Shown: positions 17,744 to 26,300, counted from the stretch's first letter. The stretch is DNA of 64,000 nt from Aureibaculum algae (GCF_006065315.1 NZ_CP040749.1:4238001-4302000); one strand, 5' to 3'. A program made the numbers and translations. The notes: generated from the sequence alone by a model not told the origin.

Positions 17744-18421
17744 ATGTTGATAACTATAAAATTTTGGAGTTGGGTAAGGCTCAAAAACGTCATTTTTCTG
17801 CTGATGCTCCTAAAAACTTGCGTCATTTTTGGTCAGGATTTGCACACTAAAAAAGTTATTGTCATCGACCCCGGGCATGGTGGAAAAGATACCGGTGCAA
17901 TTGGTATAAATGGTATTCTGGAAAAGAAGGTGGTTTTAAATATTGCAACCGAAATAATTAGGCTTAATAAAACCTTATTTGAGGACAAGTTTGATATTTA
18001 TTTAACACGGTATTCTGATACCTTGATTTCCTTATCGGATAGAAGCCGATTGGCTAAAACCTTAAAGGCGGATGTATTTGTGTCATTACATTGTAATTCA
18101 TCCAGCACTTCTTCAAAAGGAATGGATGTTTACGTGCATAATACCAATATCTATGAAGAAAACTTGAAAAGTTCTATAACATTGGGATGGTGTATTTTAG
18201 AGGAAAGTACCCTAAAATTGGGCTTTAAAAAACGTGGCGTCCGATTTGCAAATTTTCAAGTGTTGCGTGAAACAGTTGCTTATTGTCCATCTGTACTCCT
18301 TGAAATGGGCTTTATTACGAACTCTGATGAAACAGATTATTTTTTAGAACCTAAAAATATCAAGGCTATGGCACTGGCTGTTTTAATGGGATTGTATAAC
18401 TATTTAAATATTGAATTATGA
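17744..18421 (+). CDS. N-acetylmuramoyl-L-alanine amidase (Amidase_3)
   Basis: 225 residues from the ATG at 17744; the frame also opens with a TTG at 17732. A signal peptide (VIFLLMLLKTCVIFGQD) is followed by the zinc amidase domain: VIDPGHGGKDTGAIG (His ligand), the Glu of LEKKVVLNIATEI, SLHCNSS (second His) and LLEMGFITNSDE with the catalytic Glu. It cleaves the amide between muramic acid and the stem peptide in the periplasm. Inside the ICE it probably opens peptidoglycan for the mating channel. It is the only plus-strand gene among the tra genes and overlaps a tiny gene at its 3' end. Confidence 0.92.
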   Translation: MLITIKFWSWVRLKNVIFLLMLLKTCVIFGQDLHTKKVIVIDPGHGGKDTGAIGINGILEKKVVLNIATEIIRLNKTLFEDKFDIYLTRYSDTLISLSDRSRLAKTLKADVFVSLHCNSSSTSSKGMDVYVHNTNIYEENLKSSITLGWCILEESTLKLGFKKRGVRFANFQVLRETVAYCPSVLLEMGFITNSDETDYFLEPKNIKAMALAVLMGLYNYLNIEL

Positions 18422-18507
18422 AAGAAATGTTTATGGAAATTGCAAAAATTATTGTTGAAATGATAAGGATAGTGTTATCAAGTTTTCTATCAATTGTTAA
18501 GAAATAA
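18418..18507 (+). CDS. 29-residue amphipathic peptide coupled to the amidase
   Basis: The ATG overlaps the amidase stop (ATGA at 18418-18421), the classical arrangement for translational coupling, and the frame ends at TAA 18505-18507. The peptide alternates Met/Ile/Val with Lys/Glu and ends in SIVKK, giving one amphipathic or membrane-active helix. No homologue is recognised. A holin-like, regulatory or chance origin are all possible. Confidence 0.4.
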   Translation: MKEMFMEIAKIIVEMIRIVLSSFLSIVKK

Positions 18508-18553
18508 AATCAATTTTTTTTAAGGGTACTTTTCCACCCACCTTTCTACCCAC

Positions 18554-19933
18554 TTATGGAAGTATATAATTAATTTTCCAATGACCTCCTTTTGCACTAC
18601 CAACTCTTTCTATAAGACCTAAATCTTTTAGAGCATCTAGATTATTATCAATAGCAGTAGGACTTAAGCTAACTATTTCTTCAAGTTCTCTTTTGGTAAC
18701 TTTATTGTTTTTGTGAATAGCTTTGATAATATTAACCCTATTATCAGTTAGATTATCTACCCACTTATCAACCCACCTGTCAAAATCAAAAGGTCTTCTT
18801 AATGTAACCGTAAATATTCCTTCTGTATTAAATTCAGGTGGAGTTAAGTTTTCCTCAATCATTAAATCTCTCATTCTACTAATACCAGAACCTACTTGTT
18901 CTACCATTCTTATTCTTTCAAAAAGACCAAATATTAAAGGATTTCTACTCAAACTTCTTTTACCAAATTCATTTTTAGGAATACCACTTATTAAACCACC
19001 AGGATTTGAAACTTCAACTCTATCTATAAATACTTCAATAGTAATACGAGCTCCTTTATCATAATAATCTCTATGTGCTAAAGCATTAATTATAGCTTCT
19101 TTAAAAACTGTCTCGGGAATTTCCCAAAGTTCTTTACGTGGTTGTGAACCCGTTCCTTCTATGTCATAACGTACATTTAGTTTTGTTTTTAACCAAGTCA
19201 TCGCTTGAAGAAACTGTTGGTACAGCGTACCTGTCATCATTTTATTATCAACAATATATCTTTTATCAATACCATCAAAAGCTATGCAACGAATAACTGC
19301 TTTTTCAAAAAATTGTTCAGGGTTTTCGGCAAAGAATAAGGCTGCTCCGTTTTTTACAAAACCCTCTTTAGTAAATAATTTAAGACTATTGAAAATCTGC
19401 TCATTGGGTACAACAGAACCTAATCCTGCTAATAACTTAAATTGGTCTATATTGACTTTTGGGATATGTTTTTTTAAATCAATTTCTTTGCATGGTGCTT
19501 CATCATAATAAATTCTGTCTGCTTGTTGGAAGAAATCTCTCATTTCTTCAACTGTAGTCAGTTTTTGAGAATTAGGTCCTTGACGTACATAAATTGCTCC
19601 TGAAAGTACATACGGTTTATTGACACCAGAAGGCACTTCTATTATTACTATATCTTTCGCCTCAATATTTACAATATAAATATCACAATGTAATGCTGGT
19701 GTTATTTCATTGATTGAATTTTGAAGCGCAGAATGTTTTGCATTATTAAAAGTGACTCCTTGAACAACATTGCTATCATCGACTCCAATAAGAACCGCAC
19801 CTCCAGCAGCGTTGGCAAATGCACAAATTTCTTCCGTAATTTCCTTAACCTTACTTGGAGTACTTTTTTTAAATTCGACATTGTATCCCTCTCCAGAAGC
19901 AATAAGTGATTTTATTTCGGTGGTGCTTAACAT
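18554..19933 (-). CDS. AlbA_2-domain ATP-binding protein with C-terminal winged helix (ICE cargo)
   Basis: 459 residues. The N-terminal domain (about 1-130) is of the Schlafen AlbA_2 type (GEGYNVEFKKS, CAFANAAGGAVLIGVDD). The middle carries the ATPase-like signature FKEAIINALAHRDYYDKGARITIEVF and NPGGL, and the C-terminus (about 400-459) is a winged helix (VTKREL..IVSLSPTAIDNNLDAL). Such proteins are annotated as putative transcriptional regulators; some relatives sit in phage-defence islands. It stands alone between the amidase and the replication genes, a usual cargo position. Confidence 0.85.
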   Translation of the reverse strand: MLSTTEIKSLIASGEGYNVEFKKSTPSKVKEITEEICAFANAAGGAVLIGVDDSNVVQGVTFNNAKHSALQNSINEITPALHCDIYIVNIEAKDIVIIEVPSGVNKPYVLSGAIYVRQGPNSQKLTTVEEMRDFFQQADRIYYDEAPCKEIDLKKHIPKVNIDQFKLLAGLGSVVPNEQIFNSLKLFTKEGFVKNGAALFFAENPEQFFEKAVIRCIAFDGIDKRYIVDNKMMTGTLYQQFLQAMTWLKTKLNVRYDIEGTGSQPRKELWEIPETVFKEAIINALAHRDYYDKGARITIEVFIDRVEVSNPGGLISGIPKNEFGKRSLSRNPLIFGLFERIRMVEQVGSGISRMRDLMIEENLTPPEFNTEGIFTVTLRRPFDFDRWVDKWVDNLTDNRVNIIKAIHKNNKVTKRELEEIVSLSPTAIDNNLDALKDLGLIERVGSAKGGHWKINYILP

Positions 19934-20032
19934 AAATTAGTAGATTATTAAGATTCACAAAGCTATTGAAATTGTTTTGTTTTTAGATCTTTGTATTGCA
20001 ATTTTGTCCGTGTTAAAGTGGTATTATCCAAT

Positions 20033-20695
20033 TTATATTCGCTTATCTTCGCTGCTCTTTTCAAATGCAACCAAATTAAACAACTGCCGCATCCGGGAAC
20101 GTACCCGATTGCCATAACGATCCTCTAATTCTTTGGCATTTAAATTCGTGGTTGCATGAGTCTTGATTTTATGCTTTAAAAATAAATCATAACGAGAAAG
20201 TAATATTTCGCCCATGACATTACAATCTTTTCCAAAAAATCTCCCGGTAGGCTCTACCCCTAAATCATCAAAACAATAAAACTTTTGATTCCCAAAATGT
20301 TCAATGGTCTTATAGCCGGTATGATTAAAAGCAAAAGCGACATTGCGAGTTGGAGTAATCTGGTAAATTCTATGATGTGGAACAATGGATGGTAATAGTT
20401 TCATTAAACTGGTTTTTCCGCAGCCAACAGGACCGGAAAGCAAGATGCCTTTGTTAATGTCAATACCCAATTTTTTACAATTTACTTCCTCTTGGATAAA
20501 ATAATTGCAGAGCTTGAATACTATCTCACGATCTTCCTCAAAAATTTTAAATTTCTTACCAAATAATAGTTTTCCTTTGACATCGAGGTAAATAAGCAAT
20601 TTATCAAAATCATAATGAATTTGATTTTCTTTCAGTTCTCCCAATTGGTATTGCACACTGTCCTCAACAATAATATGTGGTTTTTGACTTATCAT
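20033..20695 (-). CDS. DnaC/IstB-like AAA+ ATPase
   Basis: 220 residues. The Walker A motif SGPVGCGKTSLMKLL lies at about residues 87-101, and Walker B FYCFDDLGVEP at about 137-147, followed by an RSRMRQLF segment that carries arginine-finger-like residues. It resembles helicase-loader DnaC-type ATPases. Its start overlaps the stop of the neighbouring 228-residue gene by 4 bp (ATGA), so the two are probably a replication or primosome pair for the excised element. It is not next to an istA, so it is not the helper of an IS21 element. Confidence 0.8.
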   Translation of the reverse strand: MISQKPHIIVEDSVQYQLGELKENQIHYDFDKLLIYLDVKGKLLFGKKFKIFEEDREIVFKLCNYFIQEEVNCKKLGIDINKGILLSGPVGCGKTSLMKLLPSIVPHHRIYQITPTRNVAFAFNHTGYKTIEHFGNQKFYCFDDLGVEPTGRFFGKDCNVMGEILLSRYDLFLKHKIKTHATTNLNAKELEDRYGNRVRSRMRQLFNLVAFEKSSEDKRI

Positions 20696-21378
20696 AAGGG
20701 TTCATTGTAGTTTTTGTTTGTCGCAGTCTTTAGGTTGTCCGTATTTTGGCTAACCGCTTTTACTGTTTTTTCTTGTTTTATTTCATTCGCTTTTAGCATC
20801 CAGTTGCGAGCTGTTGCCTGCCAATCGACAATTTTTGTTTTGCCTCCTACTCTCCAACCAATGCCCTGGTAGTGGTTGTAAAATTTTTTGGCTTCCAATT
20901 CTGGTCCATTTTCTTTTTTAAAAAAATCAATAACTTCATTTTCAGTTTTTGGCTGGTCAAGTTTATTCTTGTTTGTTTTATTTATTCCTGTTTGGATATG
21001 TTTATCTTCAGATACCAACGCATATTCATAGCTTGTCCCGATATTGGTATGACTTTGGTCTAAAGATGGTTCATAGCTTGTCCCAAAATAGAACATCCTA
21101 ATTTTACTCCCTTGAAAAGGATTGTGTGAAGGCTGATATAGGATGTATTTCCAAGAACTAAGCTCTTTTATACACCGATGATAGGTGGTTTTTGAACCCA
21201 ATTTGGATAAATCCATTACTTCGCTTCGATTGATATAAAAAGAAGATTTAAAACGATAATTATTCCAAATCTGAAACAATGCCATATACAAGCTAATATG
21301 ACTTGGATTAAGGCGATTATCTTTTGAAAATAATTCTAAAATACCATTTAGGTGCTTGATATAATTGAGATTTTCCAA
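20692..21378 (-). CDS. Putative replication-initiation or DNA-binding protein
   Basis: 228 residues. The N-terminal 100 residues look like a winged-helix domain (LNPSHISLYMALFQIWN, then FYINRSEVMDLSKLGSKTTYHRCIKEL). A polar linker follows, and the C-terminal 60 residues have YNHYQGIGWRVGGKTKIVDWQATARNWM, a DnaD-like ending often seen in replication proteins that precede a DnaC-type loader. It lies 6 bp after the HTH gene and 4-bp overlaps the ATPase. Function is inferred from layout. Confidence 0.7.
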   Translation of the reverse strand: MENLNYIKHLNGILELFSKDNRLNPSHISLYMALFQIWNNYRFKSSFYINRSEVMDLSKLGSKTTYHRCIKELSSWKYILYQPSHNPFQGSKIRMFYFGTSYEPSLDQSHTNIGTSYEYALVSEDKHIQTGINKTNKNKLDQPKTENEVIDFFKKENGPELEAKKFYNHYQGIGWRVGGKTKIVDWQATARNWMLKANEIKQEKTVKAVSQNTDNLKTATNKNYNEPL

Positions 21379-21384
21379 AATAGA

Positions 21385-21663
21385 CTAGAATTTGTTAGGT
21401 ACTCGGTTCTTTTCCATCAAATTCATTATTTCTTCATAATCGTAATAGAGTACCCCACCAATTTTGGTATAGACTAATGTTCCATTAATTCTTAAGTTTT
21501 GCAAAGTTCCTGGAGAAATACCTAATAATTCTCGAACTTCTGGAGATTTTAGCCATTTCTTGGTTATTTGACCAGATTGGTTGTTCAGTAGTTGTTTGAT
21601 ATCATCGAGTAGTTCCATTTTGAACTCTAGAAGATCTTCCGTTGTAATAATTGTTGTTGGCAT
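21385..21663 (-). CDS. Helix-turn-helix excisionase-like DNA-binding protein
   Basis: 92 residues from the ATG at 21663; the longer frame from 21693 adds ten unlikely residues. The C-terminal half is a MerR/excisionase-type helix-turn-helix: KKWLKSPEVRELLGISPGTLQNLRINGTLVYTKIGG with the usual YYDYEEI tail. Proteins of this kind act as Xis or as regulators in Bacteroidota ICEs. The upstream 268 bp contain two related palindromes that could be its own operators. Confidence 0.82.
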   Translation of the reverse strand: MPTTIITTEDLLEFKMELLDDIKQLLNNQSGQITKKWLKSPEVRELLGISPGTLQNLRINGTLVYTKIGGVLYYDYEEIMNLMEKNRVPNKF

Positions 21664-21681
21664 AATAAAACGATTTAAAAG

Positions 21682-21720
21682 TAAAGCCGCCACGATTATT
21701 ATTTTTTAATGACGGCTTTA
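21682..21720. promoter_or_regulatory. 8-bp hairpin in the leader of the excisionase-like gene
   Basis: TAAAGCCG (21682-21689) pairs with CGGCTTTA (21713-21720) across a 23-bp AT-rich loop, just before the start codon at 21663. It could act as an attenuator or end the transcript from the RteC-type gene upstream. Confidence 0.4.
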
Positions 21721-21724
21721 CCGA

Positions 21725-21738
21725 GATTTGACTTTCGT
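21725..21738 (+). promoter_or_regulatory. Copy of the GATTTGACTTTCGT motif
   Basis: This 14-mer is identical to 8666-8679 in front of the integrase; a 12-bp version lies inverted at 26242-26253. All sit in intergenic DNA of the ICE, so a shared binding protein is likely. Confidence 0.5.
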
Positions 21739-21772
21739 TTTGCAAATTTGGGAAGGTATATTGGATTTTTTT

Positions 21773-21928
21773 ACCAAGTTGTTACCAACTTGGTTGTTTT
21801 TTTGTATTTATTTTTGTGTGAAATTGATTGGTTTTATTGCTTAAATCTGAATATTTGGAGAACAATTTAACTCAAATATTATGGAAAAAAGCACATTTTT
21901 AATTTACCAAGTTGGTAGCATCTTGGTA
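21773..21928. promoter_or_regulatory. Two related palindromes upstream of the excisionase-like gene
   Basis: ACCAAGTTG-TTAC-CAACTTGGT at 21773-21794 is a 9-bp perfect palindrome with a T-run to its right. TACCAAGTTGGTAGCATCTTGGTA at 21905-21928 shares the TACCAAG/CTTGGTA half-sites. The pair flanks the likely promoter region. They are best read as operators for the HTH or RteC-type protein; the first could instead act as a plus-strand terminator. Confidence 0.5.
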
Positions 21929-21931
21929 TTT

Positions 21932-22639
21932 TTATTCATCCTTTTTATCCATTTGTTCCAATAATGAATTCTTTAGGTTATCTAAAAATTTTGTGCGATT
22001 TACCTTTCTGCTTCTTATGGCTAAATAGGTTCGATAATAATCTCCTAATTCCACATCAAACAAGTTTTCTGTCCAATTGGCAATATCTTTAATATCTACA
22101 TTTCCACTATTGATAGCTCCACTACTATGGAGGGCATAAATCAATTCTGTTAATGCCACTTTAGAGGAAGTCCATTGAAATGTAGATTTGCTAAAATTAG
22201 TATCCATCTTACCCTGACTTTTCAAATACATCAACCTTTTTTTCAGATAACTTACCAGCTTGTTAAATGCAATTACTTTGCCCTGTAGCATATCCCGAGA
22301 AGTGCAAAATTCGGGTGGACAATAATAAAATCCTGAAGAAAAAATAATGGAGGTCTCTTTGTGAGCTCGGGTATAGTACAGGTAATCCAAATGGGTTTTC
22401 TCATCTTTTACATATTGAACAAACTCAATATAGTGATCAAAAAAACTATTGACATCCGCTATTTTTTTTTCCAAATACTTTCTTTGTTTTCCTACACTCA
22501 GTCTTGGAAAATGTATTTCAAAGGATCGAATTTCACTAAAATAAATGAGTATGCTTATCGGTTGTACTTTTACTTTTTTGAAAAATTGAATCTCTTCCTG
22601 GTCATTGGGAAATGAGGTTGCTATTAGAATATTGTTCAT
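21932..22639 (-). CDS. rteC: RteC domain regulator
   Basis: 235 residues. The C-terminal 75 residues (KVALTELIYALHSSGAINSGNVDIKDIANWTENLFDVELGDYYRTY) match the RteC family, whose CTnDOT member activates excision genes. The N-terminal 150 residues are helix-rich as in RteC. No RteA/RteB two-component pair is visible in the window, so its own control is unclear. It precedes the excisionase-like gene on the same strand, the expected target position. Confidence 0.85.
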   Translation of the reverse strand: MNNILIATSFPNDQEEIQFFKKVKVQPISILIYFSEIRSFEIHFPRLSVGKQRKYLEKKIADVNSFFDHYIEFVQYVKDEKTHLDYLYYTRAHKETSIIFSSGFYYCPPEFCTSRDMLQGKVIAFNKLVSYLKKRLMYLKSQGKMDTNFSKSTFQWTSSKVALTELIYALHSSGAINSGNVDIKDIANWTENLFDVELGDYYRTYLAIRSRKVNRTKFLDNLKNSLLEQMDKKDE

Positions 22640-22994
22640 TTCATGCAGAACGTTTTTACAGGCACTTATGGATAAATTGGAACGTACTAAAATATCAGGA
22701 ATTTTTCTTTAATATTTTTTAATTGCATGTGTAGATTTACAAGTAATTTTTCAAATTTCATAGCAGTAATTTTGAGGGGATTCTAGTCACATTCCATTGA
22801 AAACGAACGATATAATGTGATTAAAATGGGTTAATACTATATTTGTTAACATAATTTTAACAAAAAGCATGCCTAATTTCTAAATGAAAAATTCACAATG
22901 TATTTTGGAAGCTAATTTTATAATTTTTTGAGGCTTTATTCCGCTTAGGTTTTAAGGTTGTCCTGTTAGCAGATAGTTTTCTATTCAAGAAAAA
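22640..22994. other. Intergenic region between rteC and the coupling-protein gene
   Basis: 355 bp of AT-rich DNA. I see no convincing open frame, RNA or strong hairpin. It should hold the rteC promoter on the minus strand. Confidence 0.4.
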
Positions 22995-24428
22995 TCAGAT
23001 AGAATTTGCATCCCTATAAATCCTCTCCAAATTTAACCGGAGATCCTCCTTGGAATATTGGTTGGTTTTTTGAGGCACTTCTTTTTCAATAGATTGCAAT
23101 TTGAATTGGACTTTCTTATCCTTGCCATCGGCAAAAGCAATAAACTCACCCTGTTTTAATCGAAAGAAAATATCCGCTCGACGTTTGGAAACTTCTTTTT
23201 CTCCTTTGGTAATTCGGCTCTCAAAACTCAATCCACTATTTTTACTGATGCTATGGGTGGGTTTTTTAATGATTTCAAAGAAACGCTCATAATATTTAGC
23301 GGTGTCTGGGTCGTTGACCTTGCCAAAGAATTGATAGGATAAATTGCTTAAAATGGCTTTACTCATTTTATCTCCATAGAGAATGTCATTTTGTACTTTG
23401 TCTTGCATCACGTAAATAGTAGCAATATCATAACTTCGGAGTGTTGCAGGAACACGGTGCATATTCAGCAGTTTAATGGTTGGCGCTTCCTCCATCATTA
23501 AAAAAGAGGAACGTTGCCCCCGAATACTCATTTGCTTGATAACCGTGTGCATAATAGCAGCAATTATTGGAGAATAAGCGGATTCATATTTGGGATGGTT
23601 CACGATGGAAATTACCGATGGATTTTCATTGCTGTTGATATTTAAAGGCACTTCATCTTTTGACAATACCATAAACAGTTGTTGGGAACTTATCTTTTTA
23701 AAAGCATTCGCCAAGGTGCTTTTTACACCTGCGGTTTGTTTGTCGGAATCCATACCATTGATAAAGGCACTTGCCATACTTTTGGAAGTGATGTTAGAAC
23801 TCACGAAAGCTACCAATCGTTTGGTGGTCATCGATTGAAAAATGGCAATCAAATAAGGTAAGGTGCAAAATTGTGGATAGGATGTTTTAAGCTTCCAAAT
23901 CATTCCTGCCATTAATCCTTCCACCGCATCGCTGAAGAATTTTGATGTACTGTTGGTGCTAGATTCCCCCAACTCCAATAAATTTTCAATAAGAACTTTA
24001 GATAATTCATTGACACTTTCTTCGTTGGGCAAATATCTTGGTGCGATGGGATTGACGCAGTAATGAATTTGGTCAAAAGCAATGGTATAGAATTTTACAT
24101 TCTTGTTTTTAAATAAAGGGTAGGCAATTTCGGTAAGTTCAAAATCCTTGTAATCGTGCAGAATACCACAAAATTCATGTTTGCTGAAATGCTGCAAAAA
24201 ATTGTAAATCACACTTTCCGTTTTTCCACTTCCGGCAGATCCGATGACAGAGGCTCCTCTCTTAATATTCTCAATTCTAAATCTCCCCCAACGCAGTTTT
24301 AAATGGACCTGATACTTCTTATCTTTTTTCACCGACTCCTCACGATGAAGAAAAACATATGCTATTGTACCTAGAAATATTATTGGTACAATGATAAAAA
24401 CAATACTATGTGCTATTGATAAATTCAT
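22995..24428 (-). CDS. Type IV coupling protein (VirD4/MobC family)
   Basis: 477 residues, somewhat shorter than CTnDOT TraG-type coupling proteins. An N-terminal membrane helix (IVFIIVPIIFLGTIAYVFL) precedes the P-loop IGSAGSGKTESVIYNFL at about residues 62-79; the Walker B region is SSFLMMEEAPTIKLL near 315. The all-alpha segment around 170-250 fits the VirD4 fold. It would bring the relaxase-DNA complex to the TraG-powered channel. The start overlaps the relaxase stop by 4 bp (ATGA), so the two are cotranslated. Confidence 0.9.
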   Translation of the reverse strand: MNLSIAHSIVFIIVPIIFLGTIAYVFLHREESVKKDKKYQVHLKLRWGRFRIENIKRGASVIGSAGSGKTESVIYNFLQHFSKHEFCGILHDYKDFELTEIAYPLFKNKNVKFYTIAFDQIHYCVNPIAPRYLPNEESVNELSKVLIENLLELGESSTNSTSKFFSDAVEGLMAGMIWKLKTSYPQFCTLPYLIAIFQSMTTKRLVAFVSSNITSKSMASAFINGMDSDKQTAGVKSTLANAFKKISSQQLFMVLSKDEVPLNINSNENPSVISIVNHPKYESAYSPIIAAIMHTVIKQMSIRGQRSSFLMMEEAPTIKLLNMHRVPATLRSYDIATIYVMQDKVQNDILYGDKMSKAILSNLSYQFFGKVNDPDTAKYYERFFEIIKKPTHSISKNSGLSFESRITKGEKEVSKRRADIFFRLKQGEFIAFADGKDKKVQFKLQSIEKEVPQKTNQYSKEDLRLNLERIYRDANSI

Positions 24429-25450
24429 ATGCCGATGGAGCCGGATTCTATCGCCTTGCCAATGCCCTGTTTTAATCTTTGGAGAGCTTTTAATGCCAAT
24501 TGCACTTGATTGGTTGGAATGTTCAGCAAGCTGGTATTAACTCCCGATTTGCCCAAGAGTTTAAAGGCAAGTGCTCTTTCATTAGTCGGTAATCCGGAAA
24601 GAATCGAAAAATACAGCTTTGGATTTTTAACAAAGGTCTTTCTAGCAGTATAGGTTTCCACATAATTTCGTTTGTACTGAAACAAATTGTCGAAAGTCTT
24701 TTCGGATGCTTTAAAGAAGCTATCCCTATCAAAGCCTCGCTTTACAAGTTTGCCATTAAAAACGGTTTCCGATGCCTTGTACTTGCTTCCGGGAGACAAG
24801 CTATAGGTGTTGGACATATCTTTTCTGCTCATGATGATATGGATATGGCTTTGCGACCCTTCTTTTGGCATGCCTCTTACGATACGCTTGCCGTCTTGCT
24901 GGTGTGGCGCTTCTTTCTCCAATTGCTTAATTGTATCTTTTAAATTTTTGATATTTCCATTGCTATTACCAGCTTCTATTTTTCGAATTTCATTTTTAAG
25001 CGCTAGAATTTTAGTGGCATACGATTGGTTCTCTTGAATCTGTTTGTCCTTGCCTTTAAAGGTTCGTTGGTGTTCAATCTTTGCATAGTATTTGATATCA
25101 TCCACCGAAACGGGATTTTCTCGATAAAATGAGGCTGCATAGTCTTTCATCAATTCTCGGGTATATTTCTTTAGCTCTTCGGAATGATTTTGCAATCGTC
25201 TTAGTTCACGGGCACTTGGATTGACCGTAATGGAATAAAACTTAGGTTCGGTCTTTTTTAGTTTAGCCGTATTGCCATCAATTTCTTGGATGACTTCCTT
25301 GCTCGATATTTCTTCGCCGTATTGGTTAAAAAAATGTTCCATTTCATCGATGGATTTGTCGTCATTTTCTTTTTCAAGATAGGCTACAAAATCGGCAACG
25401 CTCTGTGTATAATTACTGTCTAAGGTTTGTTTGGTTATCGTGATATACAT
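24425..25450 (-). CDS. mobB: MobB-type relaxase (DUF5712 family)
   Basis: 341 residues. The metal-binding relaxase motif is SHIHIIMSRKD near residue 217; the N-terminal half contains YSITVNPS and RTFKGKDKQ, and the C-terminus is helical and basic. This matches the Bacteroidota DUF5712/MobB group rather than MobA/MobL. It would nick at oriT and pilot the strand. It lies 1 bp after the BfmA-like gene and is coupled to the coupling protein, forming a mobilization operon. Confidence 0.85.
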   Translation of the reverse strand: MYITITKQTLDSNYTQSVADFVAYLEKENDDKSIDEMEHFFNQYGEEISSKEVIQEIDGNTAKLKKTEPKFYSITVNPSARELRRLQNHSEELKKYTRELMKDYAASFYRENPVSVDDIKYYAKIEHQRTFKGKDKQIQENQSYATKILALKNEIRKIEAGNSNGNIKNLKDTIKQLEKEAPHQQDGKRIVRGMPKEGSQSHIHIIMSRKDMSNTYSLSPGSKYKASETVFNGKLVKRGFDRDSFFKASEKTFDNLFQYKRNYVETYTARKTFVKNPKLYFSILSGLPTNERALAFKLLGKSGVNTSLLNIPTNQVQLALKALQRLKQGIGKAIESGSIGI

Positions 25451-25451
25451 C

Positions 25452-25973
25452 TTATAATTTTTGCTTTAGGTTTTCAAATTCTTCTTTGCTCAAATTCAGT
25501 TTTAAATAGCCTCCTCCAAAACTGCCTTTTACATAAGTGGTTTTTGCGATGATTTTCCTTAAATCATCTTTAGCGATTTGATGTTGCCGTTGTACTGCTT
25601 GATATTGATTTCTGTAGTAGTCCAGTTCCTCATTTTCGGTAATCAATTCTTGTTGTTCAAAGAGTTCTTCTTGTGGCTCATTGTCATCTGGACTTTCCTG
25701 AAAGAGTAATTCTAGCATTGCATTTGTAGGCTTGGTTTGATTCTTTTCGATGTCTTTAATGATAGCAATCACAGCTTCTGTCCGCTTTCGGTTTTTGATC
25801 AATTCTTGCCCAAGGCTTTTCTCAAATCGTTCGGGAGGCGAAAAGCCATGCCACTCAAAAAAGTCGATAATAAGATCCATTGTTACGGAATAGGAATTGG
25901 AGACCTTCTTGGAAAAACTCTTGAATCTTTTTGCTGTGGCTCTTTTGAAACGTATGGTATAAAAGTTGTCCAT
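25452..25973 (-). CDS. BfmA/BtgA family mobilization protein
   Basis: 173 residues. The N-terminal 50 residues resemble a ribbon-helix-helix-type DNA-binding region (TIRFKRATAKRFKSFSKKV...TMDLIIDFFEWHGFSPPERF), followed by a charged, glutamine-rich coiled stretch (EELFEQQELITENEEL). This is the layout of BfmA/BtgA accessory proteins, which help the relaxase at oriT. It is first in the mobilization operon, and the probable oriT lies just upstream. Confidence 0.85.
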   Translation of the reverse strand: MDNFYTIRFKRATAKRFKSFSKKVSNSYSVTMDLIIDFFEWHGFSPPERFEKSLGQELIKNRKRTEAVIAIIKDIEKNQTKPTNAMLELLFQESPDDNEPQEELFEQQELITENEELDYYRNQYQAVQRQHQIAKDDLRKIIAKTTYVKGSFGGGYLKLNLSKEEFENLKQKL

Positions 25974-26300
25974 AATAAAAATTGCATTGGGTCATATTTT
26001 TCCAATATTTATAGGAGCTACCAAGCGATTTGACCCAATTTTCGGCTTACTCCTTAAAAAACAGAAACACCCAAAGCCTAATAAACAGGGGCTTTGCGAA
26101 GCAAAATGAATTTGCAACACCGCCTCGGCGTGTTACCCTCTTGCTTATCAATTTTTCGTGCCCTAGGACGAAAATTTTCAAACAACCCGACTATCGTCAG
26201 TTGCTACTTCTGTTACTTTTTTTAGGCTTTTAGTCATCAAGGAAAGTCAAATCAAAATAGGCTGATGACCATAAGAAATAAATGTATTTCAATCCTGTAA
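25974..26300. other. oriT: Probable oriT region of the ICE
   Basis: Gene-free DNA between the BfmA-type gene and the accessory genes, the normal place for oriT. It contains ATTGGGTCA/TGACCCAAT inverted arms (25986-25994 and 26031-26039), a TTTGC-GAA-GCAAA hairpin (26093-26105), a GC-rich hairpin AACAC(C)GCC-TC-GGCGTGTT (26116-26134), and a 7-bp inverted repeat (26233-26239 and 26263-26269) around a GAAAGTCAAATC copy. The nick site cannot be read from sequence alone. Confidence 0.6.

Noticed and set aside
20033..20695. IstB of an IS21 element
   Set aside because: No istA or terminal repeats nearby; it pairs with a replication-type gene, so a DnaC-like loader fits better.
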